This document shows positions 1-9,460 of a DNA stretch of 25,183 nucleotides, one piece after another. How positions within the stretch are numbered: position 1 is the first letter of the stretch; each line of letters starts with the position of its first letter. Source of the DNA: Chara braunii (taxonomy: Eukaryota > Streptophyta > Charophyceae > Charales > Characeae). The position numbers and the translations under genes are program-made. Under the pieces are notes generated by a model. It was given only the letters and a program-made list of their open reading frames with translations, did no database searches and was not told the origin of the DNA. The stretch covers positions 320,421 through 345,603 of the forward strand of contig BFEA01000663.1 of NCBI GenBank assembly GCA_003427395.1, in the 5' to 3' direction.

Positions 1-120
1 TTTTTTTTTTTATTTTTTTTTTTTTTTTTTTTTTTTTGGTCCGCGTTCGGCCTGCCGAACGCCTTCCGAAGGGGTCCCGTACGTTCGGGCGTTCGGCCTG
101 TCCCGAACGCCGACAACCCT
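1..120. repeat. Poly-T tract and two GTTCGG/CCGAAC hairpins
   Basis: Positions 1-37 are almost pure T. They are followed by CpG-rich DNA with two short perfect hairpins: GCGTTCGG at 43-50 pairs with 55-62 (4-base loop), and GGCGTTCGG at 88-96 pairs with 103-111 (6-base loop). A TATATATATA run follows at about 121. The base composition differs sharply from the AT-rich DNA on the right. It could be the terminal structure of a transposon, but no element end can be assigned. Confidence 0.6.
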
Positions 121-282
121 GTATATATATATTTTGGTTTTTTATTTTTAACTCATGATTGGCTACGAATTTGAATATGACTCCAAGGCAAAACTTGCTT
201 GTATTATGGTTTTACATAACATATATTTTTTTCAGAGTTTTCTGAGAAAGTTTTTTGTTTCTTTTTCTTTTTAATATTTTTT

Positions 283-360
283 ATGTTCGCGTTCCGAGGG
301 TTTTTGGCGCTTGTTCGCGTTCAGGCGAACATGTTGGCGTTCGCCTCCGAACGCGAACAT
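283..360. repeat. Nested CGTTCG palindrome
   Basis: The 17-base arm at 283-299 (ATGTTCGCGTTCCGAGG) pairs with 344-360 with one mismatch. The 44-base loop contains another small palindrome at about 313-330 (GTTCGC...GCGAAC). It uses the same GTTCG/CGAAC vocabulary as the hairpins at 43-111, so both belong to one repeat structure, 19 bases upstream of the DUF7869-like pseudogene. It may be an element terminus or a foldback; this is inference. Confidence 0.6.
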
Positions 361-378
361 GGTGCTACGTAGGTCGCC

Positions 379-2200
379 ATGCTTGCCAGCATGAAAACAT
401 TCATTGACTTTTATGCGGATAGCATGCCGAATGAGGTGGCTCATCAAGTTGGGGTTTACAGACCGAAACTTCAATTCCTAGTTGCTTTTACAAAGCGTTC
501 AATTTATGAATTTATCAAATCAGACTTTGTGGTTGTCCGTCTCGAAGTCGTGTCGGAGTCCATCTTTTATCAAATGTGGTAGAAACACTTTTATCATGTT
601 TTACTTGCACACTCGATCACATTCACAAAGTTTGTCGTTTGTCATGAACTAAAAGAACGTATACAATATATTGCTCTTCCTCGAGATCGAGAAAGAGCTC
701 GGGAGGAGATGAAAATTCACCAAAGGCGGCAAGTTGAACACAAATTGGACTATAGTCGAACGAAGACTGATTCGATGGTCCCTTCGAACGAGCGTTTGTG
801 TCTCATTATTGACGGCATGGATCATAAGAAGACGGCTAGCACCCATATTGGCCAAATGAACTACTTGAAAGCACTTAGGCACAAGATGATGATGAAGACA
901 AATCTAACAGGTGTCATTGCACACTGTAGAGACCCTAGTATCTATGTATACACGTGGTTTTTGTATTTCAAACACGATTTGAACACAATCGTTATTTGTC
1001 TTATGAGAACCCTCGTTGAAATTCAAGCGAGCGGGGCGCTCTTGCCATCCTTTTTGTGCATTCAAACAGATAATTGTTGGCTGGAAAACAAGAGCAAGTA
1101 CATATTTGCGCTAACTGCACTCTTGGTTAAGTTCAAAGTTTTCCAAGAGGTGGAAATAGGTTTCATGCTTGTGGGACATACCCATATCAACATTGATGCT
1201 ACTTTCAGCATCTTTTCAAAGAAATTAAAAGTTAGAGACACTTATACTATGGACGAGTTCTACGAGCTTATAGAGCAATGCCACAAAAAACCTCCCAAAT
1301 GTATTTCCCTTGACACAATGGCAGATTGGATAAGTATAGTAGACCCATGCGTTGCGTCAGACATTACTGGTATTTCAAAAAGTGCATGATATACACCTCC
1401 AAATCCTAAAACAGCAGAAGAAATTAAATGCAAGACCCCAGACTGTGCAACCCCTTCCTCGAATGACACTTGTAATGACAAAAATGGTGTTATTTGATTC
1501 CGCGAGTTGTTGGAGAGTAGACGCTCAACGTGGTGCACTTACAATGACCATGAGGTGAGTATGTGAGAAAGAGCTTTGTGTTACTATGAAGAGGTTATCA
1601 AACATGGCAATGAGATCATCACCAACGGGTTGTCCTTACAACCTCTGGAAAGTTTTTGACCAAGACCACAACTGCTCGAAAGCGATCAACAACCTTCTCC
1701 TCGCAGTGCCAACATCGACGACAGGGAAGCCTTGTTTGTTGAACGAAGAAAAGATCGCCCGAAGACCAGTTTCACCCCCCTTATGCATGTTGACGTGGAC
1801 ACTTCTTATCCTTCGCCCCTCCGACGATGATCTGTCCAGCGGTGTGCCTATCTGGGTAAGCAAAGCTCTTTCTCGGGTGGTTGTTGAAAAAAATTCGCAA
1901 AATTATAATCAAGTGCAAGTGGAATACTGGGTGCCGACTGGGAGAGCAAAGTCGCTCCAACAACTGTATGAGAACGCATGGTAGAAACGATGGAAAATGA
2001 CTAAGCAGACACAATGGCAGCATGCCGACTCGATCGCTTTTGGTTGGGAGAGACCGACCAGAGGTACAAAATCGTTCATGCCTGGACTTGTCATTCCTTC
2101 CAATTTTCGAGTGAATGTTGAAGCTGCATTTCAAGATCTGAGTCCATCTGCTGAAGGAAGTGTCAATGCAGGGGACAAAAGCGACGAGTGCACGTCATAG
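379..2200 (+). pseudogene. DUF7869-like transposon-associated protein, degenerate
   Basis: One reading frame runs from 379 to about 1820, interrupted by stops (TAG at 580, TGA at 1387, others at about 1498, 1564 and 1660). It then shifts to another frame that stays open to 2200 apart from a stop at 1982. Landmarks match a family I recall as DUF7869: IIDGMDHKKT at about 807-836, IQTDNCWLENKSKYIFALTA at about 1060-1120, and VGHTHINIDATFSIFSK at about 1171-1222. The C-terminal part reads SGVPIWVSKALS, then VQVEYWVPTG, then YENAW, like the beta-rich domain that ends these proteins. A Cys pair expected before the core survives only in part (TKFVVC). Family function is not established; members are common in repetitive fractions of algal and invertebrate genomes. 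The domain name is from memory. Confidence 0.65.
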
Positions 2201-2222
2201 GTCTTGTCAGTCCTCCCAATAG

Positions 2223-2472
2223 GTGAGCGAGTAAGATTTTTGAAAATGACTGTTTGGACGGGAGTTTGAAAAGGAGCATATGTTTTTTGAACTTAGTGAA
2301 TTGCAATGATTCTGTGGTACGACAAGGTGGCGGATTTGGTCCACAGTCTAGGGTTGATTTTTGTAAGATGTTTGGTTAAGCAAATTTGGAAGCTAAGTTA
2401 ATTGTGGAGCCAATTTTTTTACTTTTTCAACAATTCATTTTCGTTTGTGTTTGCATATCACGTCTTGTGTAG
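2223..2472 (+). other. Possible spliceosomal intron downstream of the DUF7869-like frame
   Basis: The 250 bases start with AG|GTGAGCGAG at 2221 and end with a T-rich stretch and TTGTGTAG at 2465-2472. The interior is AT-rich and non-coding in all frames I checked. It separates the DUF7869-like frame, closed at 2200, from an open frame starting at 2580. The boundaries are consensus-like only; no transcript evidence is available, and the flanking exons are decayed. Confidence 0.25.
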
Positions 2473-2579
2473 GGAGTGCGACATGAGTAATGGTCGATTG
2501 ACATGATTATTCGTATCCCATTCGCCCTTGCGCATGCGAATTGCGTGGTGCGTATGACCATACAGTAATTCTCTGACCG

Positions 2580-3420
2580 ATGACAATGGAGTTCGAAAAC
2601 GACCCATGGATGAGTGTCGTCCCCTTCTTGGACAAACCTCTCGATGCCTGGTCCGAGGCAGAATGGGATAGAGCGATTCTGGCAAGGAAATATCCATGGC
2701 ATATGGAGTACAAGTTTGTTTCCGCGATGGAGTGTGGGAGCTTAATCAAAGTGTCTCATTATGCCTTCGGCGTTAGACAACTTCCGTCCTGTGAGCCACA
2801 CTCAGACAGGAAGAGAATTAGAGAACATCATGAGGTCACCTCGCATGTGGTCTGCAGACTTGAAACAAGAGTTGTGTGGACTGTGCTTCCTACAATTCGT
2901 TTTTGGAACTATATTCGCCACGTGGTGTTGGAACGCGGCCGCAAAATGTGTCATATTGTTGCGTACGGTTCTCTTTGACCGGTTCCGACTTCTGCCGAGT
3001 GTTGTATATGACATATTCGAACCAAAAGCGAACTTTGCTACATGCTGTAGAGCTTGGTTCTTGCAACGAGCTTAGAATCAATGGTCGCAATATGGGCAAT
3101 CTGCGTGTTCTCTACGAGAATAGACCAATTTGGCGATTGCCGGTCAAATTGATGAGCTTGACAAGTGGCATGAGGTAGACCAAGTGGCATGTTGTGTTGG
3201 TGGCGTTATTAGTAAGTCCTTGGCAGGTGTTGGTAGGTTTGTAAGGATGAAATACATTTCCGTGTTCTCGAACATGGCGACCAAGGCAGCGCTACAAACC
3301 CTTTCTTTCGGATCGTCAATGAACGTCTTATACGGGTTTGGTTCTCATGGGATGCGGGGACGCTTGTAGATGCCATTGTAAATAATAGTGTTTTTGAAAG
3401 TTTAGATTACGGCGGCTCGT
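2580..3420 (+). pseudogene. Unrecognised broken coding region
   Basis: I do not recognise this product. An open frame at 2580-2978 begins with an acidic, Trp-rich segment (NDPWMSVVPFLDKPLDAWSE). A second frame is open at 2761-3075, a third carries GNLRVLYENRPIWRLPVKL at about 3092-3150, and the first frame reopens at 3243-3418 (NERLIRVWFSWDAGTLVDAI) and ends at TAG. The switching between frames suggests a decayed coding sequence with several indels. It directly follows the DUF7869-like pseudogene on the same strand, so it may be a second exon or partner ORF of the same element. The overlapping reverse frames look like shadows. Confidence 0.35.
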
Positions 3421-3450
3421 AGCATTTAATTTATACGTAGTTCAATCTTG

Positions 3451-4550
3451 TGTGAGGAACAAGCCCTCAAGGGGCCCTGTCAGACATCGCATGTTCTAGG
3501 CTAAGGCCTTAGCAAGCCAAGTGCATGCCTTAAGTGAAGGCGGGCCTGAATATTCGTCAAAGGCCAAAATTCGACATTTCCATATGTGGGTATTCAGGCT
3601 CTTGCAGCGCGTCAGTTGGTTGAGTGAACACCCGAGCCTCACTAAGCTGCGTCGTACAGTTGGCCCAAACCACGAAAGTTGTGCTTGGGCACCTACACAC
3701 AAAGCAGGGACGATACATTGAGAAGCAGGCCGCCGGCCTTTGGAAAAGCAGTACAGCCGACGCATCTACCTGGGGGCCCTACACAGATGCAGCTAACAAC
3801 CCAAGTCCGGAGACTCAGGCCGCGCCCAACTGTAAAGGGCCCAGGCCCTCAACTGTAAGTCTTGGCCTGGGCACAGGGTCTGAGGCCCAATCGGAAGCTA
3901 CTGGAAGCTTCCAGCCACGCCACACGCAGCATCCAGCAGGCTGCCACTTCCGTAAAGGAAGTGAGGCAACCCAGTCCAGGGATGCTGGCCAGCGCTGGCA
4001 ATGCGGAAGTGTTGTTGCGCTCTCACTTGATGCTGCGCTGCTGCCAAGGGCGCTGACGAGGCACGAGAGGTGAAGTGGGGCGCTGCAGGGCAGCGGGGTG
4101 TAGGTGGCCATAGCCGGGCTGCTAGGCGCCAGGGGGTACAGCGGATGATCAGGTGGTCTTCAGGGAGTGAGGCGCTGTGTGGGATAATCAAGGTCTGATT
4201 GAGGGTGATGAGATACGTACCTGATACATGAAGAGAGGTCGCCGATGGTATGGACAATCATGTACATTAGTCTTCGTGAGCTGAAGTGATCCTGTTGTGT
4301 GAACCAGCTATAGCGTAGGATAGTATGGTAGAGTAGGCTGGGCGCTGTGCGCCAGACAGAGAGAGTGACTCTAGATACTGTGTTGGTGTGGCCTACGGGC
4401 TTGGACATTGGCTCAATACTTCATCGTATTGCTCTTTATGGATGGTTTTCTCGATGCATTTGTACTCTCTACTTGGGATACTACTACTTGCTCAGCTATG
4501 TGATTCCGCAACTTGCTTTATGTATATCGCTCACTCTCATATTCCTTGCA
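3451..4550 (+). mobile_element. 1.1 kb LTR, copy 1 (plus orientation)
   Basis: It begins TGTGAGGAAC and ends ATTCCTTGCA, giving TG...CA ends with short imperfect inverted repeats (TGTGAGGAA versus the reverse complement TGCAAGGAA). Three bases beyond the CA lies an initiator-Met-tRNA-like primer site. The whole segment is repeated in inverted orientation at 20478-21570 at roughly 85 percent identity by eye. The interior is GC-rich, carries the landmarks CGGAAGTGTTG (about 4000), GCCATAGCCG (about 4108) and GATACGTACCTG (about 4210), and has no credible ORF. The open frames across it are LTR artefacts. No target-site duplication was found, consistent with an incomplete element. Confidence 0.7.
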
Positions 4551-4553
4551 ATT

Positions 4554-4568
4554 TGGTATCGGAGCTGG
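4554..4568 (+). promoter_or_regulatory. tRNA-iMet-like primer-binding site (copy 1)
   Basis: TGGTATCGGAGCTGG closely matches the complement of the plant initiator Met tRNA 3' end (TGGTATCAGAGCCAG), with two differences. It lies three bases after the CA end of the LTR, the expected place for minus-strand priming of reverse transcription. The same 15 bases are present in the inverted copy. This site defines the 5' LTR and the element's orientation. Confidence 0.75.
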
Positions 4569-4742
4569 TTGTGATCGCCGCTTACCTGGCACCGGCGACA
4601 TTGTGACTTGCTGCGCTGACGATGCTTCATGTGCAGTGAGGATACTTTGCGCTGGTTGATTAGCGGGGCCCAGGTAGAGAGGCCGGCCGCTGGAAGGCTG
4701 TGGTGACAGCGTGGGAGCTGTGGCGACAGCGGGTGTATGCAT
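4569..4742 (+). mobile_element. LTR-retrotransposon leader after the PBS, copy 1
   Basis: This untranslated leader follows the primer site and is conserved with 20284-20459 (inverted copy). Near its 3' end are repeats of the type CTGTGG(T/C)GACAGCGTGGGAG. Homology between the two copies ends at TGTATGCAT. No gag follows here; another short repeat starts instead. Confidence 0.6.
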
Positions 4743-4810
4743 CATCAAGCTGCGGTGTCTAAGGTGTGCAACCACGGCCCTCTCCTGCCAGATGCGCCAT
4801 CGGGAAGAAT
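4740..4810 (+). repeat. Short repeat B, compact form
   Basis: From CATCATCAAGCTGCGG through GATGCGCCATCGGGAAGAAT this segment matches 19577-19618 and then 19988-20020, with 372 bases present only in the other copy. The junction falls in the near-identical decamers CCCTCTCCTG and CCCTCCCCTG. See the paired entry at 19577. Confidence 0.65.
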
Positions 4811-5232
4811 TACGTCTTTTAAGTTACATAAATTATTGAAGTGCACCGGAATCCATACTTAAACCATATCATTTACCGTGTGATTGCCTTGACTCTTCGA
4901 TTGAGTTCCAATTTCTACAAGTGAAGATTCAAGGCAATCACACACTAAACATGATGGTTTAAGTGTGAATTTCATTGCACTTCCATAAATTTGTGAGTCG
5001 GGCGTATTTAATACGTCTGATTCAATGCTCACACAAAATTGATCAAGATCCAATGAAATCGAGAGTTCAACATTCTTATTTAGTATCTCATTGCATTGAT
5101 TGTTCTCTCGAGTTTCAATTTATGACAATTCCATGTCAATTACGACTTTTAAGTTACAAAATTTATAGAAGTGCAATGAAATTCACACTTAAGACATCAT
5201 GTTCAGTGTGTGATTGTTTTGAATCTTCACTT
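4807..5232. repeat. Foldback MITE-like cluster with three arms
   Basis: About 80-95 bases occur three times: forward at 4807-4900, inverted at 4919-4999, forward again at 5138-5232. Shared landmarks are AAGTTACA(T)AAATT, GAAGTGCA..GGAAT or GAAATTCACACTTAA, and GTGTGATTG..TTGA(A)TCTTC. The first two arms fold into a long stem with a loop of about 20 bases, as in a foldback or MITE element. The third copy shows that the family is repeated. There is no coding capacity, and the segment is AT-rich. Confidence 0.65.
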
Positions 5233-5429
5233 CTGTTTCAATTTATGATCTGTCAATTGTATTCTTCAGGTTCACTACTCGTATCCTAAGTTTCATTCGA
5301 GTCTAAAATATGGTGATTTTAACATAAAATTAATAGCTTGCGAGTACCAATTTAAAATATAATGTCCTATTTTAACTAATAACATGTTGTGTCATTTCTT
5401 CGACGCATGCCGCATTATTCAGACCGTCG
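5233..5429. other. AT-rich spacer, nothing assigned
   Basis: AT-rich sequence between the foldback cluster and the orphan chromodomain. I see no ORF, repeat or RNA signature in it. Confidence 0.5.
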
Positions 5430-5720
5430 GTTCTTATACCTGCAATAAACCGGTCAGCTTTTGCGTGAAGCTGCCTGATTATCTTCGACAAACTTGGGTA
5501 TGTCATTATCGTAGACTGTCTGAGCGCTTCGTCAAACGCCCTCTCACTTATCATGGTGGACAGTTACGAGGAGTTCGTCGTTTCAGACATCGTATCCCGC
5601 CGAGTTACCGACGATACCCCTCCATGCATCAAATATCTTGTGCGTTGGAAGGACTATCTTTATGAGGAGGCTACTTGGGAGCCTCTCGATCACTTGCAAC
5701 ATGCCAGGACTCTCGTGTGT
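5430..5720 (+). pseudogene. Orphan gypsy integrase tail with canonical chromodomain
   Basis: The first part (frame from 5384) reads PVSFCVKLPDYLRQTWVCHY, the usual end of a gypsy integrase C-terminal domain (a beta-strand then a His/Tyr-rich strand). A frameshift follows near 5550. The next frame gives a chromodomain of about 50 residues: EEFVVSDIVSRR, IKYLVRWKDY, EEATWEPLDHLQ. Two aromatic cage positions (W of VRWK and W of TWEP) are present; the first is Phe/Val. Chromodomains target integration to methylated histone chromatin in chromoviruses. No RT or integrase core lies upstream, so this is the 3' scrap of an element different from gypsy elements 1-3, whose tails are chromodomain-poor. 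Confidence 0.7.
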
Positions 5721-6232
5721 GCATATGCTGTGCTCATCGTGCTTAGATATCGTCTTCTGCTCAGCCAAGTGAACCTCTTCCTTTTCCTCTATCTGAGGGT
5801 ATCACTGAGAACGAGTGTGCTTCCTCTGAGGCCATTCTTCAGCAGCAAACAAAATGCATTTGCGCATCCACAATGTTGTCGTTGTTGGTCAGCGCATTCC
5901 AACAGGTGACCCTCTCATCACCTATCGATCTTCCCACTAACTCACATCTTCATGTACTTCATCATCAACTCAACGTTTTGTGGCTCTACTTCGACATCGA
6001 CATCGACTCCTACTTCATCGAGGTCATCGAGTACTTTGAGGGCTCGACTACTTCATCGGCTTTGGCTACTTGGGATGTGACTCCTTCACGCCACCATCCT
6101 ACCTTGTACCTTTCCTTTTGTGTGTGACATAATGGTTCTATTTGCCTTCCCCTAGCTAGTTCCATCTGGGTTGGACTCTCCCTTGGTAGCGCATAGGCAT
6201 TGGGACCGTAGCGTTATCCTGGTTTCCCTCCG
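5721..6232 (+). other. Unassigned stretch after the chromodomain
   Basis: Open but low-complexity frames continue to about 6127, for example Ser/Thr/Leu-rich sequence from 5763 and a TCGACA/TCGAGG microrepeat at about 5990-6050. This may be a C-terminal extension or the start of the 3' flank of the chromodomain element. No conserved domain or LTR terminus could be assigned. Confidence 0.35.
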
Positions 6233-6239
6233 CCGACTC

Positions 6240-6342
6240 TAGCTCTGTGTGGGAGGACATGGAGGAAGACGCGACCGAGGAAGCGGAGGTATAGCTCTGT
6301 GTGGGAGGACATGGAGGAAGACGCGACCGAGGAAGCGGAGGT
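6240..6342 (+). repeat. 52-bp perfect tandem duplication
   Basis: Positions 6240-6290 are repeated exactly at 6292-6342, with one base (A, 6291) between them. The unit contains TGTGGGAGGACATGGAGGAA and encodes Gly/Arg-rich sequence in one frame. The lack of divergence indicates a recent duplication or assembly collapse/expansion. It lies at the 5' edge of gypsy element 1. Confidence 0.85.
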
Positions 6343-6606
6343 TGTGGTTGGGGTGAAAAAGGATGTGGCTCTGCCAAAAGGCAACAACCGGTAGGAGTGG
6401 CAGTTGCTCTTGCTGGGGCCTTGGGTACATCACAAGAAGCCCACACTGCAAGCGTAACCTCCAACCCAAGGACCAGAATTGCAGAGGCTGATGTAGGCTC
6501 CCACCTAGATAGTTGCCGAGTGAGTGATTGTGCTAGGGTCTTTCTAGGTGGCTCCCTCGCAGACACTAGTGATGAGTTGATCACTCGTCGCGCCCCCTGG
6601 GCTGAA

Positions 6607-7000
6607 ATGAAGAAGAGAAGAGAGCCGCTGATTTTGGCACATGTAGAGATTAGTCAGATGCGAGCAAGAGCCTTAGTGGATAATGGTTGTACGCATAGTT
6701 TTATTAGTAGAAGAGGACAAAAAAAGTTGCACTTAGGAATGAAGGTGTAGGGGTTAAGTGAGCCGGTAGCGAGTAGACTGGTTGATAATCGCAAGGTGCG
6801 AGTGGAGGAGTATATCGAGGGGATCAAGGTACACTTTTGTTAGAGGAGCGAAAGTAGGTAGATCAGTTCCTGCATTCCCTTACCCTCTCAGTGGCGGACA
6901 ACCTTCCCTTTGATATGATCTTAGGGACAAATTGGGGAGAAGCAACTATGGAAGATGTAAAGTTGGGCAAGTACGAGGGTTGGTTGCCCAGTTCCACCGG
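6607..7000 (+). pseudogene. Gypsy 1 aspartic protease
   Basis: The frame open from 6295 to 6750 ends with the retropepsin-like N-terminal half: HVEISQMRARALVDNGCTHS, in which the catalytic Asp is at 6679-6681. The usual D(S/T)GA(T/S)HSF appears as DNGCTHSF, so the flap-side residues are altered but the Asp is kept. A TAG at 6748 and further stops break the frame. The second half resumes at 6891 with NLPFDMILGTNWGEA, the conserved hydrophobic (I/V)LG element. The protease would release RT and integrase from the polyprotein. Confidence 0.7.
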
Positions 7001-7169
7001 GTGCAAGAAGAAGATGAGGTTGCACAATGAGTCCGGTCCAGAGTCCCATTTGTCTGTTTGTTGTATGAGTGTTTCTGCATTCGCCCGACACGTGACAAAA
7101 AAGAAGTTGGAAGATCAGGGCTTTGTGGCCTACGTTAAACTGGTGAATGAATAGAGTAAGGGTGAAGAA

Positions 7170-8110
7170 AAGGCATCGCTCGAAGTGGAGAACCTGCTGC
7201 AAGAGTTTGCTGATGTGGGAGAAGCCTCAACCAGATTGGTAGAGCGGTAGATCAAGCACCAGATTGAGATAGAGCCCGGTAGCAAGATTCTCTGGGGTCC
7301 GGTTTACAGAATGTCTCCAAAGGAACTAGACGAACTGCACAGGCAGCTCAATGAGTTGATTGAGAAGGGGAGGATGAAGCTCAGTCTGTCACCGTATGGT
7401 GCACTAGTTCCTTTCGTGCCAAAGAAAGACGGTGAACTGCGTTTGTGTATTAATTTCTACGGATTGAATGCTATCACGATCAAGAATGTTGAACCGTTGC
7501 CCCATATTGATGATCTATTAGACAGGTTGCAGGGATGTTGGTATTTCTCCGAGATTGATTTAAAGTTCGGTTACCACCAGATTGAGGCACAACTAGAGGA
7601 CCAGCACAAGACAACCCTTAGGACTCGTTATGGACACTAAGATTTTGTAGTGATGACGTTTGGATTGACTAATGCCCTTGCAACATTCCAAAGATGTATG
7701 AATGACTTGTTTGGAGATTGGTTAGCTAAGTTTGTTATTTTTTATTTATATGATATTAAGAGTTTTAATAAGAGTCTAGAGGAGCATCAGAATCATCTAC
7801 GTCAGATCTTGTATAAGTTACATGAGTTTAACTTCAAGATCAACCTGAAGAAGTGTGAGTGGGCCAAGTGTCAAGCCGTGTATTTGGGGCACATGATAGA
7901 TGGAGATGGAGTGAAACCAGTGGACGTGAAGATAACAATAATTCGTGACTGGTCAACCCCACACTTGTTGACAGAGTTGTGGTCGTTCTTAGGACTGGCA
8001 AATTACTGGAAGTTCGTGCGTAACTTCACTTCCATTGCTGCTCCTTTGTGCAGACTGTTGGTGAAGGAAACCGTTTGGAGTTGGTACATCAGCCTTCAAG
8101 AAGTTGAAGA
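7170..8110 (+). pseudogene. Gypsy 1 reverse transcriptase, catalytic Asp lost
   Basis: RT homology starts near 7250 (IEIEPGSK), and the long frame from 7311 shows GALVPFVPKKDGELRLCINF, LPHIDDLLDRLQ and FSEIDLKFGYHQI (motif A Asp present). A TAA at 7638 replaces the Tyr codon expected in RYGH(Y)DFVVM. The next frame (7650-8123) gives MTFGLTNALATFQ (motif B) and FYLYDI where YLDDI is expected; Tyr 7749-7751 replaces the first catalytic Asp. Connection sequences follow (YLGHMIDGDGVKP, ELWSFLGLANYWKFVRNF). The enzyme cannot be active as it stands. Confidence 0.9.
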
Positions 8111-8300
8111 AGTCGCTCATTGAGTGCCCAGTCCTTAAAGTAGCTAATCCATTCTTAACGTTTGTTGTCACTACCGATGCTAGCCAGTATGGCATGTGCG
8201 TTGACTAGGTGGGCTGCGCAGATTGATCTGTTTGATTTTGAGTTAAAACCAGTCAATGGTAAGTATAATGTCGTCGCTGATGCATTGAGCAGACGTGCAA
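8110..8300 (+). pseudogene. Gypsy 1 RNase H with internal deletion
   Basis: The start of RNase H is readable at 8159-8192 (TFVVTTDASQYGM, first catalytic Asp). After roughly three codons the sequence resumes at ALTRWAAQIDLFDFELKPVN and VVADALSRR, which normally lies at the very end of RNase H. About 80 residues, including the second and third acidic catalytic residues, are missing compared with the family and with gypsy element 3 in this window. A TAG lies at the junction in the upstream frame. Confidence 0.8.
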
Positions 8301-9460
8301 ATTTTTTTGGTGCAATAGTAACTCACCTAGATGCTGCCACAAATCTGCAGCAAAAAATCAAGGTTGCATACGTTGATGATCCTATGTATAGTGCGCAAAT
8401 AAAGAAGTTGCAGTCCACACCTCATAAAGACTCTGATTTCAGAATGGCTGATAGGCTGCTATTTGAGAAGACTCATGCGCATGATAGGCTTTGCATACCG
8501 TGTAGTGAAGAGGTACACAGTTTGCTCCTAGAGGAATGACTCAATATTGAAGGCCACTTTGGCTGGTGGAAGTATGTAACCCTACTAAGATCCTACACGT
8601 GGCAAGGCATGAAGCATGATTTCATCAACTACATTTAAGGTTGTCAAGTATGTCACAGGAACAAGAGTTTCACACAGCTTCCCCTTGGACTATTGAAACC
8701 CTTGCCTATCCCATCTGGTCCCATTGAACCTATATCTATAGATTTCATGGACACTAAGGTCAAGAGTGGTAGTAGGAAGACCCAGGTCATGGTCGTAGTT
8801 GACAGGTTTAGTAAATTTGTCGTTTTTGTGCTATTCCATACTAGTAGAGACAAATTTGGTCATCAAAGAGTTCATTAATCATTGGGTCAGGAATCACGGT
8901 CACCCATTGAGTATAGTTAGTGACCAAGATACCCGGTCCACAAGGGAACAAAGGCAACAATTAATGACGGTCTATGGATCTAAGTTAGCGATCTTCCCAA
9001 ACACATCTCGACGCCGCCCTAAGACAAATGGCCAGACCGAGCAGATGAATAAGATTCTACACAAGTACTGCATATGTACATTACCTTAAACCAGGTAGAT
9101 TGGGATGAGCATCTTCCCAAAGTAGCTAGTGCGTATAACAACTCGTTTCACGTAAATAACTCGCGGACCTCGAATGACTGCACAGAGGCTGGAGTCCCCA
9201 ACATCCCATAGACTGTTTGAATCCGGATCAGATCCAGAGACTGCCACCAAACACACGTGAGTTTGCCATTCAGTATGAGAAGGATTTGCAATGTGTATAT
9301 GGGAACATCTTGAAGGCCCAACATCAAATGATGGAAGAAGCGAACAAACACCGTCGTCCTTCGCAGTTCGCGGTAGGTGAACTTGTCTGGGTTAAGTCTA
9401 AGGAGTTTATTCCAGGGAAGGGATCTCATAGAAGTTGCTACCTACCTACATAGGCATGTG
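8300..9460 (+). pseudogene. Gypsy 1 integrase
   Basis: The zinc domain is partly preserved (GHFGWWK, then CQVCHRNKS, 8547-8670) with stops at 8537 and 8636. The core shows PISIDFMDTK (first Asp, about 8732), VVVDRFSKFV, IVSDQDTRST (second Asp, about 8917) and NGQTEQMNK (catalytic Glu, about 9028). The frame shifts at about 8830 and is stopped at 9087. The C-terminal domain has AVGELVWVKSKEF (9370-9408), the usual GxxVW strand. The protein would join element cDNA to the host chromosome; it is inactive here. Confidence 0.85.

Noticed and set aside
709-1389. A standalone 226-residue gene start at 709
   Set aside because: The same frame is already open and homologous upstream to 379 across one TAG, so the Met at 709 is internal to a pseudogene.
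3815-4257. Open frames across the 1.1 kb LTR on both strands
   Set aside because: They lie in GC-rich LTR sequence, overlap each other and are not conserved in frame in the inverted copy.
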